DNA of 64,000 nucleotides from Thiomicrorhabdus cannonii (GTDB lineage: Bacteria > Pseudomonadota > Gammaproteobacteria > Thiomicrospirales > Thiomicrospiraceae). The DNA is taken from the NCBI RefSeq assembly GCF_013391695.1, contig NZ_JACBGH010000002.1, positions 186,001 through 250,000 on the forward strand. The letters are read 5' to 3'. Below are positions 28,062-38,402 of the stretch, one piece after another. The notes beneath the pieces are model-generated. The model saw only the letters and a list, made by a program, of their open reading frames with translations. It searched no databases and was not told the origin of the DNA. The position numbers were made by a program, and so were the translations under genes. The first letter of the stretch is position 1, and the number at the start of each line of letters is the position of its first letter.

Positions 28062-30164
28062 TTATCCTTTCTTCACCCATTGTGCGTCAGGCGTTGCCTG
28101 CAATGAAGGCGCACGACGAACAATGGCATCTACCGCATAAGGCGATACCAGTGTATATTCTTCTGCGTTGTTGCTGAAATCGAACGTAACGGCATCAAAA
28201 TCAACTGAACAGGCCGGGTTATCCAGCACTTCTGCCAGTACTTGATTGCTGTGGGTTTGTTCAAAACCTTGCAGGTCAAACATATTCCCCAATACACGCA
28301 ATACTTTCCAAGCAGCCTTGGCGTCACCCTTAGGTTCAACCGCCATTTTGAACGACTGCTTCAAGCCGTTGGCATTCACGTAAGTACCCGCAGTTTCCGC
28401 AAAGGTCGCAATTGGCAGAAGCACATTGGCATAAGCACGCTGTTCGGCGCTGTCGAACGCGGTGAAATTCACCACAAAATCCGCCGCATGCATGGCTTTA
28501 AGCGCCGCTTCACCATTCGCGCAATCCAATTCAGGCTCAATACCAAAATTGATAAAGGCTTTCATGTCCCCTTTCAGCATCTCAGCGGCATTACGTCCTT
28601 TTTGTGGTAGCACATTCACCAAATGCGCGCCGACTTCGTTTGCTGCTATTGGCAGAATGTTCAAAGACGCACCCGTGGCTTTGGCAATCATCGCCGCCAG
28701 TTTCTGTAACTTGCCGTAGCTGGCGTGTTGCTGAGCGATTTGACCCAACTGGATCATTGCATTGCCAGAAGTTTTAAGAGACTCGGCGACTGCGCGCTGC
28801 GCATCAGTCACTACAACTTGTTCCAACCCGGCCTGTTGAGTTTCTCCGGCGATTTCCAAAGCGGCTTTGGCAATGCCTGCCAATTCAGTCACTAGCTTAG
28901 CTGGCGCCACCAAATGCGAAGCCAACTTATAGTTGAAATCAAACGCTTCGGGATTCACTATATGCACCTTGGCTCCCGCCATGGCCGCTTTGCGGATGCG
29001 GTGGTTCAGCAGCGGCAACTCTTTACGCAGGTAAGAACCCACCATCAAAATCGACTTGGCTTTTTCAACGGCATCCAATGCTGGCAACAACGCAGGCGTG
29101 TTGAAGCCGTGCTGATCCAGCGCAAAATCGATTTGACGCAGGCGGTGATCGATATTTTCAACGCCCAGGCCACGCGCCAGTTTCTGCAGCAACTGCAGCT
29201 CTTCAACTGTGGAGTTTGCAGACGCCAAAACACCGACTTTATCTTTGTTCGCCAGCTGGGCTTTCAAACCGTCAACCACAAAGGCCAATGCGGTTTCCCA
29301 GTCTGCCGCCTGCCACTTGCCGTTTTTCTTGATTTGCGGCTGCAGCAAACGCTCTGCTGAATTAATCCCTTCGTATGCGAAACGGTCACGGTCTGACAAC
29401 CAGACTTCGTTGATGGCTTCGTTTTCGCGCGGCACCACACGCACTACATCATTCCCTTTGCTGTGAATCAGGGTATGTGAACCGATGCTGTCATGCGCCG
29501 CAATTCCGTTGTGGGCTTTTAACTCCCAGGCACGCGCTTTGTAACGGAAAGGCTTGGAAGTCAAGGCACCCACCGGGCACAGGTCGATCATATTGCCCGA
29601 CATTTCCGAGGTAATGGATTTCTCGATATAAGTCCCGATTTCCATCCATTCACTGCGGCCGGTGGCGCCCAGCTCCATCATACCGGCCACTTCCTGGCCG
29701 AAACGTACGCAACGGGTACAGTGGATGCAGCGGGTCATATCCGTTTGGATCAACGGGCCGGCATTACGGTCGCCAACGATACGTTTGGCTTCGGTATAAC
29801 GGGAAACGTCATCGCCATAATCCATGGCCACGTCTTGCAGTTCGCACTCACCGCCTTGGTCGCAGATAGGGCAATCCAATGGGTGGTTAATGAGTAGAAA
29901 TTCCATAACGGCTTTCTGTGCCGCAATCGCTTTTGCTGATTTAGTATGCACTTTCATACCATCTGTGACTGGTGTGGCACAGGCTGGAAGCGGCTTCCAT
30001 GCACCTTCTACTTCTACCAGACACATGCGGCAGTTTGCCGCGATAGACAGTTTCTTGTGGTAACAAAAACGGGGAATTGAGATCTGCGCTTTATCGGCGA
30101 CATCAATCAGCATGTCCCCTTCCCGCGCTTCGACAACTTGTCCGTTAATTTCTACTTTTACCAT
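28062..30164 (-). CDS. nuoG: NADH-quinone oxidoreductase subunit G
   Basis: Largest peripheral subunit of complex I; 700 residues. The N-terminus holds the 2Fe-2S site (FCYHKKLSIAANCRMCLVEVEG), then H...CPICDQGGECELQD and the 4Fe-4S motif CIHCTRCVRFGQEV. The rest is a molybdopterin-oxidoreductase-like domain without molybdenum function. Two interspersed-repeat copies lie inside, encoding TQQAGL and NPACS in different frames, both in the variable C-terminal half. Confidence 0.96.
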   Translation of the reverse strand: MVKVEINGQVVEAREGDMLIDVADKAQISIPRFCYHKKLSIAANCRMCLVEVEGAWKPLPACATPVTDGMKVHTKSAKAIAAQKAVMEFLLINHPLDCPICDQGGECELQDVAMDYGDDVSRYTEAKRIVGDRNAGPLIQTDMTRCIHCTRCVRFGQEVAGMMELGATGRSEWMEIGTYIEKSITSEMSGNMIDLCPVGALTSKPFRYKARAWELKAHNGIAAHDSIGSHTLIHSKGNDVVRVVPRENEAINEVWLSDRDRFAYEGINSAERLLQPQIKKNGKWQAADWETALAFVVDGLKAQLANKDKVGVLASANSTVEELQLLQKLARGLGVENIDHRLRQIDFALDQHGFNTPALLPALDAVEKAKSILMVGSYLRKELPLLNHRIRKAAMAGAKVHIVNPEAFDFNYKLASHLVAPAKLVTELAGIAKAALEIAGETQQAGLEQVVVTDAQRAVAESLKTSGNAMIQLGQIAQQHASYGKLQKLAAMIAKATGASLNILPIAANEVGAHLVNVLPQKGRNAAEMLKGDMKAFINFGIEPELDCANGEAALKAMHAADFVVNFTAFDSAEQRAYANVLLPIATFAETAGTYVNANGLKQSFKMAVEPKGDAKAAWKVLRVLGNMFDLQGFEQTHSNQVLAEVLDNPACSVDFDAVTFDFSNNAEEYTLVSPYAVDAIVRRAPSLQATPDAQWVKKG
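28202..28219 (+). repeat. Interspersed 18-bp repeat, copy 8 (16/18)
   Basis: Forward-orientation copy inside nuoG, near its 3' end; two mismatches, with AACAGGCCGGGT intact. Confidence 0.75.
28826..28843 (-). repeat. Interspersed 18-bp repeat, copy 9 (18/18)
   Basis: Perfect reverse-orientation copy inside nuoG, encoding ETQQAG. Confidence 0.95.
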
Positions 30165-30209
30165 AACTTATAAACCTAATTAAATTTAGCACAACCGCTA
30201 AGGTTTCGA

Positions 30210-31490
30210 TTATTGACGGTCGTAGATACTGCAACCGTGGTCAATATAATGTCTGAATTCATGCTCATAGTGTTTCAGAGCACTGTCCAAAGCGATCGTC
30301 GCCGCATCTCCCAAACCGCAGATGACGTTACCCATAATCTTGCCGGTAACGCTCTTCAGGCTTTCAATATCTTCAGGACGACCTTTACCTTCGCGAATAC
30401 GCTTCACCACACGGTACAACCAACCCGTTCCTTCACGGCATGGTGTGCATTGACCACAGGACTCATCCCAGTAGAAATGGCTCAGGTTTTCAATCACCTT
30501 CACGATATCCGTCTGGTCGTCCATGATAATGACCGAACCGGCGCCCAGGAAGGAACCGGCCTTGGCGATGCCGTCATAATCCATGGTCATGCCCATGGCC
30601 TTTTCAGCCGGCAGAATCGCGGTGGAAGCACCGCCGGGAATGACGCACTTCAACTGGCGCCCTTTCCAGATTCCGCCCGCCGCTTCCAGCAAATCTTTAA
30701 ACGGCGTGCCCATGCGCACTTCAAAGTTGCCCGGCTTATTGACGTGACCCGATACGGCATAAAGTTTGGTGCCACCGGCGTTAGCCACACCTAAATCAGA
30801 GAACCATTGACCGCCTTTTGCCAGAATCATAGGAATGGAGGCCAGGGTTTCAGTATTGTTGATAGTCGTCGGCTTACCGTATAGACCATAGCTGGCCGGG
30901 AAAGGCGGCTTAAAGCGTGGCTGGCCTTTCTTGCCTTCAATCGACTCGATCAGTGCAGTCTCTTCACCGCAGATATAAGCGCCGGCACCCAAGTGCGTAT
31001 AAAGATCAAAATTGTAGCCTGAACCCAGGATGTTTTTTCCTAACAGGCCGGCTTCGCGCGCTTGTTTGACCGCGTTGTTAAAACGCTGATAAGGTTCCCA
31101 GAACTCACCGCGGATATAGTTGTATCCCGCCGTCGCACCGATTACATAACCGGCAATCATCATCCCTTCAACCAGCTGGTGCGGGTTGAAACGCATAATG
31201 TCACGGTCTTTGAAAGTACCGGGCTCGCCCTCGTCGGAATTGCACAGAATGTACTTGTCGCCCGGCGCCAAACGGTTCATGAAACTCCATTTCAAACCGG
31301 TTGGGAAACCGGCGCCGCCTCGGCCACGGATACCCGACAACTTAACTTCTTCGATAATCTCTTGTGGATCCAAATCGCCAGCCAGTACGCGTTTCCACAC
31401 TTCATAACCGCCGTTGGCCATATAGACGTCAATATCCCAAGAACGGTCTAAATGGTTTAAACGGTAACAGCATTCATTTAGGTGTAACAT
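30210..31490 (-). CDS. nuoF: NADH-quinone oxidoreductase subunit F
   Basis: NADH- and FMN-binding subunit of complex I; 426 residues. [13 protein letters not shown] forms the NADH/FMN site, [15 protein letters not shown] follows, and the N3 4Fe-4S ligands are in [11 protein letters not shown] plus a distal Cys in GNVICGLGD. The start at 31490 leaves 5 bp to nuoE; the N-terminal 25 residues are variable in the family. Confidence 0.97.
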   Translation of the reverse strand: MLHLNECCYRLNHLDRSWDIDVYMANGGYEVWKRVLAGDLDPQEIIEEVKLSGIRGRGGAGFPTGLKWSFMNRLAPGDKYILCNSDEGEPGTFKDRDIMRFNPHQLVEGMMIAGYVIGATAGYNYIRGEFWEPYQRFNNAVKQAREAGLLGKNILGSGYNFDLYTHLGAGAYICGEETALIESIEGKKGQPRFKPPFPASYGLYGKPTTINNTETLASIPMILAKGGQWFSDLGVANAGGTKLYAVSGHVNKPGNFEVRMGTPFKDLLEAAGGIWKGRQLKCVIPGGASTAILPAEKAMGMTMDYDGIAKAGSFLGAGSVIIMDDQTDIVKVIENLSHFYWDESCGQCTPCREGTGWLYRVVKRIREGKGRPEDIESLKSVTGKIMGNVICGLGDAATIALDSALKHYEHEFRHYIDHGCSIYDRQ

Positions 31491-31495
31491 TACGC

Positions 31496-31996
31496 TTACT
31501 CCAGTCCTGCAAGAATTTCGTCAATGGATTCCTTGGTCAAGTTTTCATAATATTTCTTGCCAATCTGCATCATCGGCGCGCCGCCGCACGCTCCCAGACA
31601 CTCCACTTTCTTGATGGAGAATTTGCCGTCCGGAGTGACTTCACCCACTTTGACGCCCAATTTCTCTTCTAGATACTCGATAACTTCATCCTTGCCGCGC
31701 AGCATACAGGAAATACTGTTACAGACACACAGTTTGTGCTTGCCAACCGGCTTGTGTTCGTAATTGCCGTAGAAGGTCGCTACTTCATAAACTGCAATCG
31801 GAGCCATTCCTAGATAGTCTGCGACCTCATCCATTAATTCGGTCGTCAGGTGGCCGCCGTTGACTTCCTGAACGATACGCAATGCAGGCATCACAGCCGA
31901 CTGTCTTTGATCAGCCGGATAATTGGAAATCCAACGGTCGATACGTTCCTTAACTTCGCCGGTAATCATTTTGTAGTGAGTAGCAGTTGAACTCAT
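31496..31996 (-). CDS. nuoE: NADH-quinone oxidoreductase subunit E
   Basis: Thioredoxin-like subunit with the N1a 2Fe-2S cluster; 166 residues. The four cysteines are in CVCNSISCM and [11 protein letters not shown]. Its start overlaps the nuoD stop by ATGA (31993-31996). Confidence 0.97.
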   Translation of the reverse strand: MSSTATHYKMITGEVKERIDRWISNYPADQRQSAVMPALRIVQEVNGGHLTTELMDEVADYLGMAPIAVYEVATFYGNYEHKPVGKHKLCVCNSISCMLRGKDEVIEYLEEKLGVKVGEVTPDGKFSIKKVECLGACGGAPMMQIGKKYYENLTKESIDEILAGLE

Positions 31997-33246
31997 CGGT
32001 CAATCTCTCCAAATACGATATCTTGTGTTCCGATAATCGAAACGACGTCGGCAATCATATGACCTTTGGTCATCTCTTCCAATGCAGCCAGATGCGGAAA
32101 GCCCGGTGCGCGGACTTTCAAACGGAACGGCTTGTTGGCCCCGTCCGACACCATGTAAATGCCAAACTCCCCTTTGGGATGTTCAACGGCGGAATAGACT
32201 TCGCCGGCCGGAACCGTATACCCTTCGGTAAACAGTTTGAAGTGGTGAATCAGCGCTTCCATGTTTGACTTAGCGTCCTCGCGCGATGGCGGACAAACCT
32301 TGTGATTGTCCGACATAACCGGGCCCGGATTGGCCTTCAACCATTTAACACATTGCTTGATGATTTTGTTGGATTCGCGCATTTCCGCGACACGTACCAG
32401 GTAACGGTCGTAGGTATCACCTGTCTTACCGACCGGAATGTCAAAATCCATGCGATCGTAAACTTCATAAGGCTGTTTTTTACGCAAATCCCAAGCGATG
32501 CCCGAACCACGCAGCATCGGACCGGTAAAGCCCAACTGCAACGCGCGTTCCGGCGAAACGATACCGATATCCACGGTACGCTGCTTCCAGATACGGTTAT
32601 CGGTCAACAGGGTTTCATATTCATCCACGTAACCCGGGAATCGTTCAGTGAAAGCCTCGATAAAGTCCAACAAAGAGCCTTCACGCGTTTCGTTCAATTT
32701 GTCCAGTTTCTTGCCTGAATGCCATTTCGACTCGCTGTATTTGGCCATCGTATCCGGCAGGTCACGGTAGACCCCACCAGGACGGTAATAGGTGGCATGC
32801 ATACGCGCACCGGAAACCGCTTCATAGCAGTCCATCAAATCTTCACGCTCACGGAACGCGTACAGAAACACCGTCATGGCACCGATATCCAGCGCATGAG
32901 CCCCCAACCACATCAAGTGGTTCAGGATACGGGTGATCTCGTCAAACATCACGCGGATATATTGGGCACGCTCTGGCACTTCCAGACCCAGCATCTTTTC
33001 GATCGCCATCACGTAGGCGTGCTCGTTGGCCATCATGGATACATAGTCCAGACGATCCATATAACCGATTGACTGGTTGTAAGGTTTGAACTCGGCGAGC
33101 TTTTCCGTTCCGCGATGCAACAGACCGATATGCGGATCGGCACGTACAATCGTTTCACCATCCAACTCCAGAACCAAACGGAGTACACCGTGGGCTGAAG
33201 GGTGCTGCGGGCCAAAGTTAAGCGTATAGTTACGAATTTCAGGCAT
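31993..33246 (-). CDS. nuoD: NADH-quinone oxidoreductase subunit D
   Basis: 49-kDa subunit lining the quinone site; 417 residues from the ATG at 33246, which has GGAG about 8 nt upstream. The frame is open six codons further. [13 protein letters not shown] carries the conserved quinone-site His. NuoC and NuoD are separate genes here, unlike the fused NuoCD of E. coli. Confidence 0.97.
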   Translation of the reverse strand: MPEIRNYTLNFGPQHPSAHGVLRLVLELDGETIVRADPHIGLLHRGTEKLAEFKPYNQSIGYMDRLDYVSMMANEHAYVMAIEKMLGLEVPERAQYIRVMFDEITRILNHLMWLGAHALDIGAMTVFLYAFREREDLMDCYEAVSGARMHATYYRPGGVYRDLPDTMAKYSESKWHSGKKLDKLNETREGSLLDFIEAFTERFPGYVDEYETLLTDNRIWKQRTVDIGIVSPERALQLGFTGPMLRGSGIAWDLRKKQPYEVYDRMDFDIPVGKTGDTYDRYLVRVAEMRESNKIIKQCVKWLKANPGPVMSDNHKVCPPSREDAKSNMEALIHHFKLFTEGYTVPAGEVYSAVEHPKGEFGIYMVSDGANKPFRLKVRAPGFPHLAALEEMTKGHMIADVVSIIGTQDIVFGEIDR

Positions 33247-33260
33247 TATTATTCTCCAAC

Positions 33261-33935
33261 TCAAGCTTCTGCCGAAGCGTCCTGACGGATTACACGTGGC
33301 ACATTGACGCGGTTTTCAATCGAAACCGGCTCATAAACAACACGCCCTTTTTCTGCGTCATAACGCATTTCAACATGACCCGTAAGAGGAAAATCTTTAC
33401 GAAGCGGATGACCGACAAAACCATAGTCAGTCAAGATTCGACGAAGGTCGGGGTGACCTTTGAATAAAATACCGTACAGATCGAACGCCTCGCGCTCGAA
33501 CCAGTTGGCAGAATTCCAGACCGGAATAACCGAATCGACAATCGGCATTTGAGTGGATTCCGGATACACCTTCACACGCAGGCGCAGGTTGTGCTTAATG
33601 GACAACAGATGATAAACCACAGCAAAACGGCGTGGCATCATGACAGCTTCATCAGACTGTTCGTCTTCTGCAAAATCGAATACCCCGCGACTAAAACCGG
33701 TGTTAGGTGCGCGCATGGTTTCCCAGTTTGCCTGCCCGTAACTCAGGTAATCCACACCACACAAGTCAACAAGCAGTTCAAATCCCAACTGATCTCTGAC
33801 GATGGTCAGCGCTTCAATAGCCGCTGATGGCTTGAGTTCAACTGTCAGCTCATCCAGGGCAACCTTTGCTGAAACCATACGGTTACCCAAAGCATCCTGA
33901 ACACGTTTTTGTAGTTCTAATACAGACTGTTTCAT
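33261..33935 (-). CDS. nuoC: NADH-quinone oxidoreductase subunit C
   Basis: 30-kDa peripheral subunit of complex I; 224 residues. The family signature [17 protein letters not shown] is present ([20 protein letters not shown]). It lies between nuoB and nuoD with short gaps. Confidence 0.97.
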   Translation of the reverse strand: MKQSVLELQKRVQDALGNRMVSAKVALDELTVELKPSAAIEALTIVRDQLGFELLVDLCGVDYLSYGQANWETMRAPNTGFSRGVFDFAEDEQSDEAVMMPRRFAVVYHLLSIKHNLRLRVKVYPESTQMPIVDSVIPVWNSANWFEREAFDLYGILFKGHPDLRRILTDYGFVGHPLRKDFPLTGHVEMRYDAEKGRVVYEPVSIENRVNVPRVIRQDASAEA

Positions 33936-33955
33936 AAGTGACTTCTTTACTCTGA

Positions 33956-34432
33956 TTAGCGCGCAATCGTGTTGGTGCGCTTGATCTTGTTCTGAAGCTG
34001 GATAATTCCATAAAGCAAGGCTTCAGCCGTAGGAGGACAACCCGGAACATAAACGTCCACCGGTACAATGCGATCGCACCCTCTTACTACCGAGTAAGAG
34101 TAGTGATAGTAGCCGCCACCATTTGCACAGGAACCCATCGAGATAACCCAGCGTGGCTCGGCCATCTGGTCGTACACCTTGCGTAGTGCCGGCGCCATTT
34201 TGTTAACCAGAGTACCGGCAACCACCATTACATCTGACTGACGCGGACTGGGGCGGAAAATAATACCGAAACGGTCAAGGTCATAACGCGATGCACCCGC
34301 GTGCATCATCTCAACCGCACAACAAGCCAAACCGAACGTCATTGGCCACAAGGAACCGGTGCGTGCCCAGTTGATCAATTTATCAGCAGAAGTGGTCACC
34401 ACCCCTTCTTTCAAAACACCTTCTATTCCCAT
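33956..34432 (-). CDS. nuoB: NADH-quinone oxidoreductase subunit B
   Basis: Carries the terminal 4Fe-4S cluster N2 that reduces quinone; 158 residues. The ligands are the adjacent cysteines in GLACCAVEM, then the Cys in [10 protein letters not shown] and in VPGCPP. The ATG at 34432 is chosen because GAAAGG lies about 9 nt upstream; it overlaps the nuoA 3' end by 10 bp. An in-frame ATG seven codons earlier is less likely. Confidence 0.97.
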   Translation of the reverse strand: MGIEGVLKEGVVTTSADKLINWARTGSLWPMTFGLACCAVEMMHAGASRYDLDRFGIIFRPSPRQSDVMVVAGTLVNKMAPALRKVYDQMAEPRWVISMGSCANGGGYYHYSYSVVRGCDRIVPVDVYVPGCPPTAEALLYGIIQLQNKIKRTNTIAR

Positions 34433-34779
34433 TCCAACGCACCTTTCTTCCATTCATAGATAAAGCCAACCACCAGCAGCGACAAAAACACCGCCATCGC
34501 CAATAGGCCAAAGGTACCGACTTCGTCCAAGACCACGGCCCACGGGAAAAGGAAAGCGATTTCCAAATCAAAGATAATAAAAAGAATGGCAACTAAATAG
34601 AAACGCACGTCAAACTTCATGCGCGCATCTTCAAACGCTTCAAATCCGCACTCATAAGGCGAATTCTTCTCGGAATCGGGTCTTTGGGGACCTAACAGAT
34701 AACCAACTAAAATGGGGCCAACCCCAAAGAGCACGCCTAGTACCACAAAGACCAGGACTGGTAGATAACTTTCTAGCAT
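34423..34779 (-). CDS. nuoA: NADH-quinone oxidoreductase subunit A
   Basis: Small membrane subunit of complex I (118 residues, three hydrophobic segments). The conserved loop [14 protein letters not shown] and the [20 protein letters not shown] segment are present. The start MLESYLPVL at 34779 has AGAGG upstream; the frame stays open for 17 codons before it. First gene of the nuo operon, 64 bp after tRNA-Leu, with which it may be co-transcribed. Confidence 0.96.
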   Translation of the reverse strand: MLESYLPVLVFVVLGVLFGVGPILVGYLLGPQRPDSEKNSPYECGFEAFEDARMKFDVRFYLVAILFIIFDLEIAFLFPWAVVLDEVGTFGLLAMAVFLSLLVVGFIYEWKKGALEWE

Positions 34780-34843
34780 TGGCTTGAGACCTCTTCTAGC
34801 GTTTGACATAAATAGCCCCTGCAAATGCAAGGGCCTTGTTGTA

Positions 34844-34928
34844 TGGTGCCGATGGCCGGACTCGAACCGGCACAGCTTGCGCCACTACCACCTCAAGGTA
34901 GCGTGTATACCAATTTCACCACATCGGC
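34844..34928 (-). tRNA. tRNA-Leu (GAG)
   Basis: 85-nt class II tRNA with encoded CCA and a long variable arm. The anticodon loop is TTGAGGT in a CTACC/GGTAG stem, so the anticodon is GAG. Between secG and nuoA, its usual place in gammaproteobacteria with this order. Confidence 0.96.
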
Positions 34929-34950
34929 TTATATTTAAGAATTTTTGATT

Positions 34951-35274
34951 TTAGTTCGGAACTACCGGAGCATCGTCTGCGGATTTGTCTGCCGCATCTT
35001 GCTGAACCGCTTCTTTGGTTACACTCTGGTATCCTTTTGCTTGCTGACCACCGATATAAGCTAAGGTGATACTCGTGATAAAAAACAAGGTTGCCATAAT
35101 GGCCGTCAAGCGTGACAAAAAGGTCGCCGAACCACGACTGCCAAACATGGAGGTAGACGAACCGCCACCGCCGAAGTTAGCACCGGCATCCGCACCCTTA
35201 CCATGCTGCAACAACACCAGAACAACCAAAATCAACGCAATAAAAATATGAACTGCTAAAATTACCTGAAACAT
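34951..35274 (-). CDS. secG: Protein-export membrane protein SecG
   Basis: Small subunit of the SecYEG translocon; 107 residues with two hydrophobic segments (about 1-21 and 53-73). The motif [35 protein letters not shown] links them and is diagnostic. Two bp after tpiA and just before tRNA-Leu, the classic tpiA-secG-tRNA-Leu unit. Confidence 0.96.
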   Translation of the reverse strand: MFQVILAVHIFIALILVVLVLLQHGKGADAGANFGGGGSSTSMFGSRGSATFLSRLTAIMATLFFITSITLAYIGGQQAKGYQSVTKEAVQQDAADKSADDAPVVPN

Positions 35275-35276
35275 CT

Positions 35277-36032
35277 TCAGCCTGCTGCTTTACAAATTGC
35301 AATAAAATCATCCGCATTCAGCGAGGCACCACCAATCAAACCGCCATCAATATCCGGCTGACTGAACAATTCCGCTGCATTATCCGGCTTTACACTTCCG
35401 CCGTACTGAATAATTACCTTTTGTGCGATATCCGCGCTCAACTGCGCCAGTTTACTGCGGATAAACGCATGAACTTCTTGCGCCTGCGCCGGTGTCGCCG
35501 TTTTACCGGTACCGATTGCCCATACAGGCTCATAGGCGATGACGATCTTTTCAAACGCCACAATCCCTACTTCAGCAATCACCGCATCCAACTGTGTCGC
35601 AATCACTGTCTCCATCACACCGGATTCACGCTCTTCAAGCGTCTCGCCCACACACAGAATAGGCGTCACGCCATTTTCCAGCGCCACCTTGACCTTGCGG
35701 GCAATCTGCGCATCGGTTTCGCCATAAATGGCACGGCGCTCGGAGTGACCCAGAATAACGTACTGACAGTCAAAATCCTTCAACATGGCAACCGAATGCT
35801 CGCCGGTATAAGCACCTTGCACCGGCTCTTCAGCCATATTCTGTGCACCGACTGCAATCTTGCCTGTTGATAAAGAACGGTTTACAAAATCAATATAAAT
35901 AGCAGGTGGGCAAACTGCGATATCAACATCTCCGACTTCACCCACTTTAGCATTCAAACCTGACACCAACGTCAGAATAGAAGCCTTTGAACCATGCATT
36001 TTCCAGTTACCCGCAACAAATGCTTTTCTCAT
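35277..36032 (-). CDS. tpiA: Triosephosphate isomerase
   Basis: Interconverts dihydroxyacetone phosphate and glyceraldehyde 3-phosphate. The 251-residue TIM barrel has GNWKMHG (catalytic Lys), LGHSERR (catalytic His), [14 protein letters not shown] (catalytic Glu) and [10 protein letters not shown] good promoter lies upstream and GGAG precedes the ATG. Confidence 0.97.
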   Translation of the reverse strand: MRKAFVAGNWKMHGSKASILTLVSGLNAKVGEVGDVDIAVCPPAIYIDFVNRSLSTGKIAVGAQNMAEEPVQGAYTGEHSVAMLKDFDCQYVILGHSERRAIYGETDAQIARKVKVALENGVTPILCVGETLEERESGVMETVIATQLDAVIAEVGIVAFEKIVIAYEPVWAIGTGKTATPAQAQEVHAFIRSKLAQLSADIAQKVIIQYGGSVKPDNAAELFSQPDIDGGLIGGASLNADDFIAICKAAG

Positions 36033-36061
36033 CTGCTATTCTCCAACACAAAATTTGGACA

Positions 36062-36090
36062 ATATTAGCGTTTTCTTTTGGGAATTACAA
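36062..36090 (-). promoter_or_regulatory. Candidate sigma70 promoter for tpiA-secG
   Basis: On the minus strand TTGTAA (36090-36085), a 17-nt spacer and TAATAT (36067-36062), about 30 nt before the tpiA start. Confidence 0.5.
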
Positions 36091-36100
36091 TATTGCAATT

Positions 36101-37429
36101 TTATGAAAATTCTGCTTGTACAACGCTTACCAAGCGTTCTGCGCAGCGTTCTACCAGTGCAAAATCCTTACCTTCCACCATGACTCTGATCAAGGGTTCA
36201 GTACCCGAAGCGCGGATTAACACCCTGCCTTCCGAGCCCAACACATCCTGCACCTCGGCAATTGTTTGCTGCAGCGGCGCATTTAAATCTAAATTGAATT
36301 TATTTTCAATACGAACATTTTTCAGCACATGCGGATATTTCTGCATGCCCTGTTTAATTTCATGCAACGACTTCTCCTGACTGACCAAAATCGCCAGCAC
36401 TTGCAGGGCAGCAACGATGCCATCCCCCGTTGTAGTTTTATGCATACATAACACATGACCGGAAGCTTCCGCACCGAACAGCCAATCGCGTTCAACCAGC
36501 GCTTCCATTACATAACGATCGCCTACCGCCGTGCGATGCAATGCAATACCGCGCTCATTCAATGCATTCTCCAACCCCAAATTACTCATCAGGGTTCCCA
36601 CAACGCCCTCAACGGGCGACTGGCAATCCAGGGTCAAAATAAAGAGAATCTCATCGCCATCAATCACTTCACCGCGATGATCCACCATCATGACGCGGTC
36701 ACCGTCACCGTCAAACGCAATGCCCAAATCAGCCTGGTGACTCAATACCGCCTCTTTGAGCGCATCAAGCGACGTGGCCCCGCAACCTAGATTGATATTG
36801 ATGCCGTTCGGCTTATCGCCAATCACCGCGACCTCAGCACCCAGCTCGGTAAATACACTGGGTGCGACATGATAGGTCGCGCCATTGGCACAATCCAAAA
36901 CAATCTTCAAACCATCCAGTTTACGCTGTGCCTGATAGGTGCTTTTGCAAAACTCGATATAACGTCCGGCGGCATCGTCGATACGCCTTGCTTTACCCAG
37001 CTTTTCGGAGGCGACCACATCTATATCCTGCTCAAAGGCCGCCTCGATGGCCAACTCCATTTCGTCGGCAATTTTGGTTCCCTGACCTGAAAAGAACTTG
37101 ATGCCATTATCATGATGCGGGTTATGGGACGCACTGATGACAATACCGCAGTCTGCGTGCAAGGTTTGCGTTAAATAGGCGATTGCCGGAGTCGGCATCG
37201 GTCCCAGCAACATCACGTCCACACCAGCAGAGATCAACCCGGCTTCCAACGCAGACTCAAACATGTAACCCGATATGCGCGTATCCTTGCCGATCATCAC
37301 GCGCTGCCCGCCGCGCTCTTTCAGCACCTTGCCGACCGCCCAACCCAATTTCAAAATCTGATCGGGACGAATCATGCCCTGACCAACGCGATTACGAATA
37401 CCATCCGTACCGAAATACTTTTTTTGCAT
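36101..37429 (-). CDS. glmM: Phosphoglucosamine mutase
   Basis: Converts glucosamine 6-phosphate to glucosamine 1-phosphate for peptidoglycan and LPS precursors. The 442-residue protein starts [10 protein letters not shown], has the phosphoserine loop [12 protein letters not shown] with Ser101, the metal loop DGDGDR and the sugar loop GEASGH-like GAEASGH. It follows folP, as in E. coli. Confidence 0.97.
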   Translation of the reverse strand: MQKKYFGTDGIRNRVGQGMIRPDQILKLGWAVGKVLKERGGQRVMIGKDTRISGYMFESALEAGLISAGVDVMLLGPMPTPAIAYLTQTLHADCGIVISASHNPHHDNGIKFFSGQGTKIADEMELAIEAAFEQDIDVVASEKLGKARRIDDAAGRYIEFCKSTYQAQRKLDGLKIVLDCANGATYHVAPSVFTELGAEVAVIGDKPNGININLGCGATSLDALKEAVLSHQADLGIAFDGDGDRVMMVDHRGEVIDGDEILFILTLDCQSPVEGVVGTLMSNLGLENALNERGIALHRTAVGDRYVMEALVERDWLFGAEASGHVLCMHKTTTGDGIVAALQVLAILVSQEKSLHEIKQGMQKYPHVLKNVRIENKFNLDLNAPLQQTIAEVQDVLGSEGRVLIRASGTEPLIRVMVEGKDFALVERCAERLVSVVQAEFS

Positions 37430-37497
37430 ACAACGTTTCTCTTAACCCTAGCGAGCGAATCCGCTAATTATAGCCGTTTTGAACCGGCAAGCACCAA

Positions 37498-37515
37498 GCT
37501 TTCAACAGGCCGGGT
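37498..37515 (+). repeat. Interspersed 18-bp repeat, copy 10 (14/18, core intact)
   Basis: Forward-orientation copy with the 14-base core TCAACAGGCCGGGT intact. It overlaps the last codons and the stop codon of folP: the TGA stop comes from the repeat's TCA on the opposite strand. Confidence 0.7.
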
Positions 37516-38347
37516 GAAGCGCATACCCCACCTTTAGAGCTTCTACGGTTTCCTTGACATCATGTACACGCAGAATCTGCGCACCGGCCAACCCCGCCTG
37601 CAAGGCTGCGACAACGCTGCCGAGCATGCGCTGCTCAACCGGCACATTACCCATCAAGGCACCAATCATCGCCTTTCGGGAAACCCCCACCAGCAAAGGC
37701 CAACGCAAATCAACAAAACGCGGCAACGCTTTGAAAAGCGTCACATTGTGTTCAAGGGTTTTGCCGAAACCGAATCCCGGATCCAAAATGATTCTGTCCG
37801 AATCCACTCCGGCCGCCACGGCCGCCGCAACGCGCGCCTGCAAAAAACCCAATACCTCTTCCACCACATCGGAATAATGCGGGGCAGACTGCATATTCAA
37901 GGGGTCGCCCTGCTTATGCATCAGGCAAACCGCCACACCCGCGTCAGCAACCACCTGTAAAGCGCCCTCAGCCTGCAAGGCGTTGACGTCATTAATCAGG
38001 TCAACCCGCATTTGACAGACTTGGTGCATCACTTCCGTTTTGTAGGTATCCACAGAAATGGCCAAATCGCTGCACTCGCGCACCCACTCAATCGCCGGCA
38101 ACACACGATCCAACTCCTCCTGCAAACTGACAAGCGCCGCACCAGGACGCGTCGATTCGCCTCCGATATCAATGACATCGGCCCCGCCAGCCACCATATA
38201 TTCAATCTGCCGCTTTACCGCGCTCTCGTTCTGAAAACACCCGCCATCGGAAAAGGAGTCGGGGGTCACATTCAAAATCCCCATGACCAACGGTAACGCA
38301 TCACGATCCATTTTGCGCTGTTCTAATAACTGAAGTAGCTTACTCAT
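37502..38347 (-). CDS. folP: Dihydropteroate synthase
   Basis: Joins p-aminobenzoate to the pterin diphosphate in folate synthesis; target of sulfonamides. The 281-residue TIM-barrel protein has MGILNVTPDSFSDGG, IDIGGESTRPGA and DPGFGFGKTLEHN. It lies between ftsH and glmM. The C-terminal LHPAC and stop are formed by an interspersed-repeat copy. Confidence 0.97.
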   Translation of the reverse strand: MSKLLQLLEQRKMDRDALPLVMGILNVTPDSFSDGGCFQNESAVKRQIEYMVAGGADVIDIGGESTRPGAALVSLQEELDRVLPAIEWVRECSDLAISVDTYKTEVMHQVCQMRVDLINDVNALQAEGALQVVADAGVAVCLMHKQGDPLNMQSAPHYSDVVEEVLGFLQARVAAAVAAGVDSDRIILDPGFGFGKTLEHNVTLFKALPRFVDLRWPLLVGVSRKAMIGALMGNVPVEQRMLGSVVAALQAGLAGAQILRVHDVKETVEALKVGYALHPAC

Positions 38348-38361
38348 CTTTTCTCCGGCAT

Positions 38362-38385
38362 AAAAAAACCCCTGTTAAGGGGTTT
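38362..38385 (-). terminator. Terminator after ftsH
   Basis: Stem AAACCCC (38366-38372) with GGGGTTT (38379-38385), 6-nt loop, followed on the minus strand by seven T residues, between the ftsH stop and folP start. Probably partial, since folP has little room for its own promoter. Confidence 0.75.
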
Positions 38386-38402
38386 AATGGAGCTATTGAA
38401 AC

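Noticed and set aside
31048-31060. TAACAGGCCGGCT in nuoF and CGGCCTGTTG in rne (about 9798)
   Set aside because: Only a 10-base core matches and the codons encode conserved residues, so chance is a sufficient explanation.
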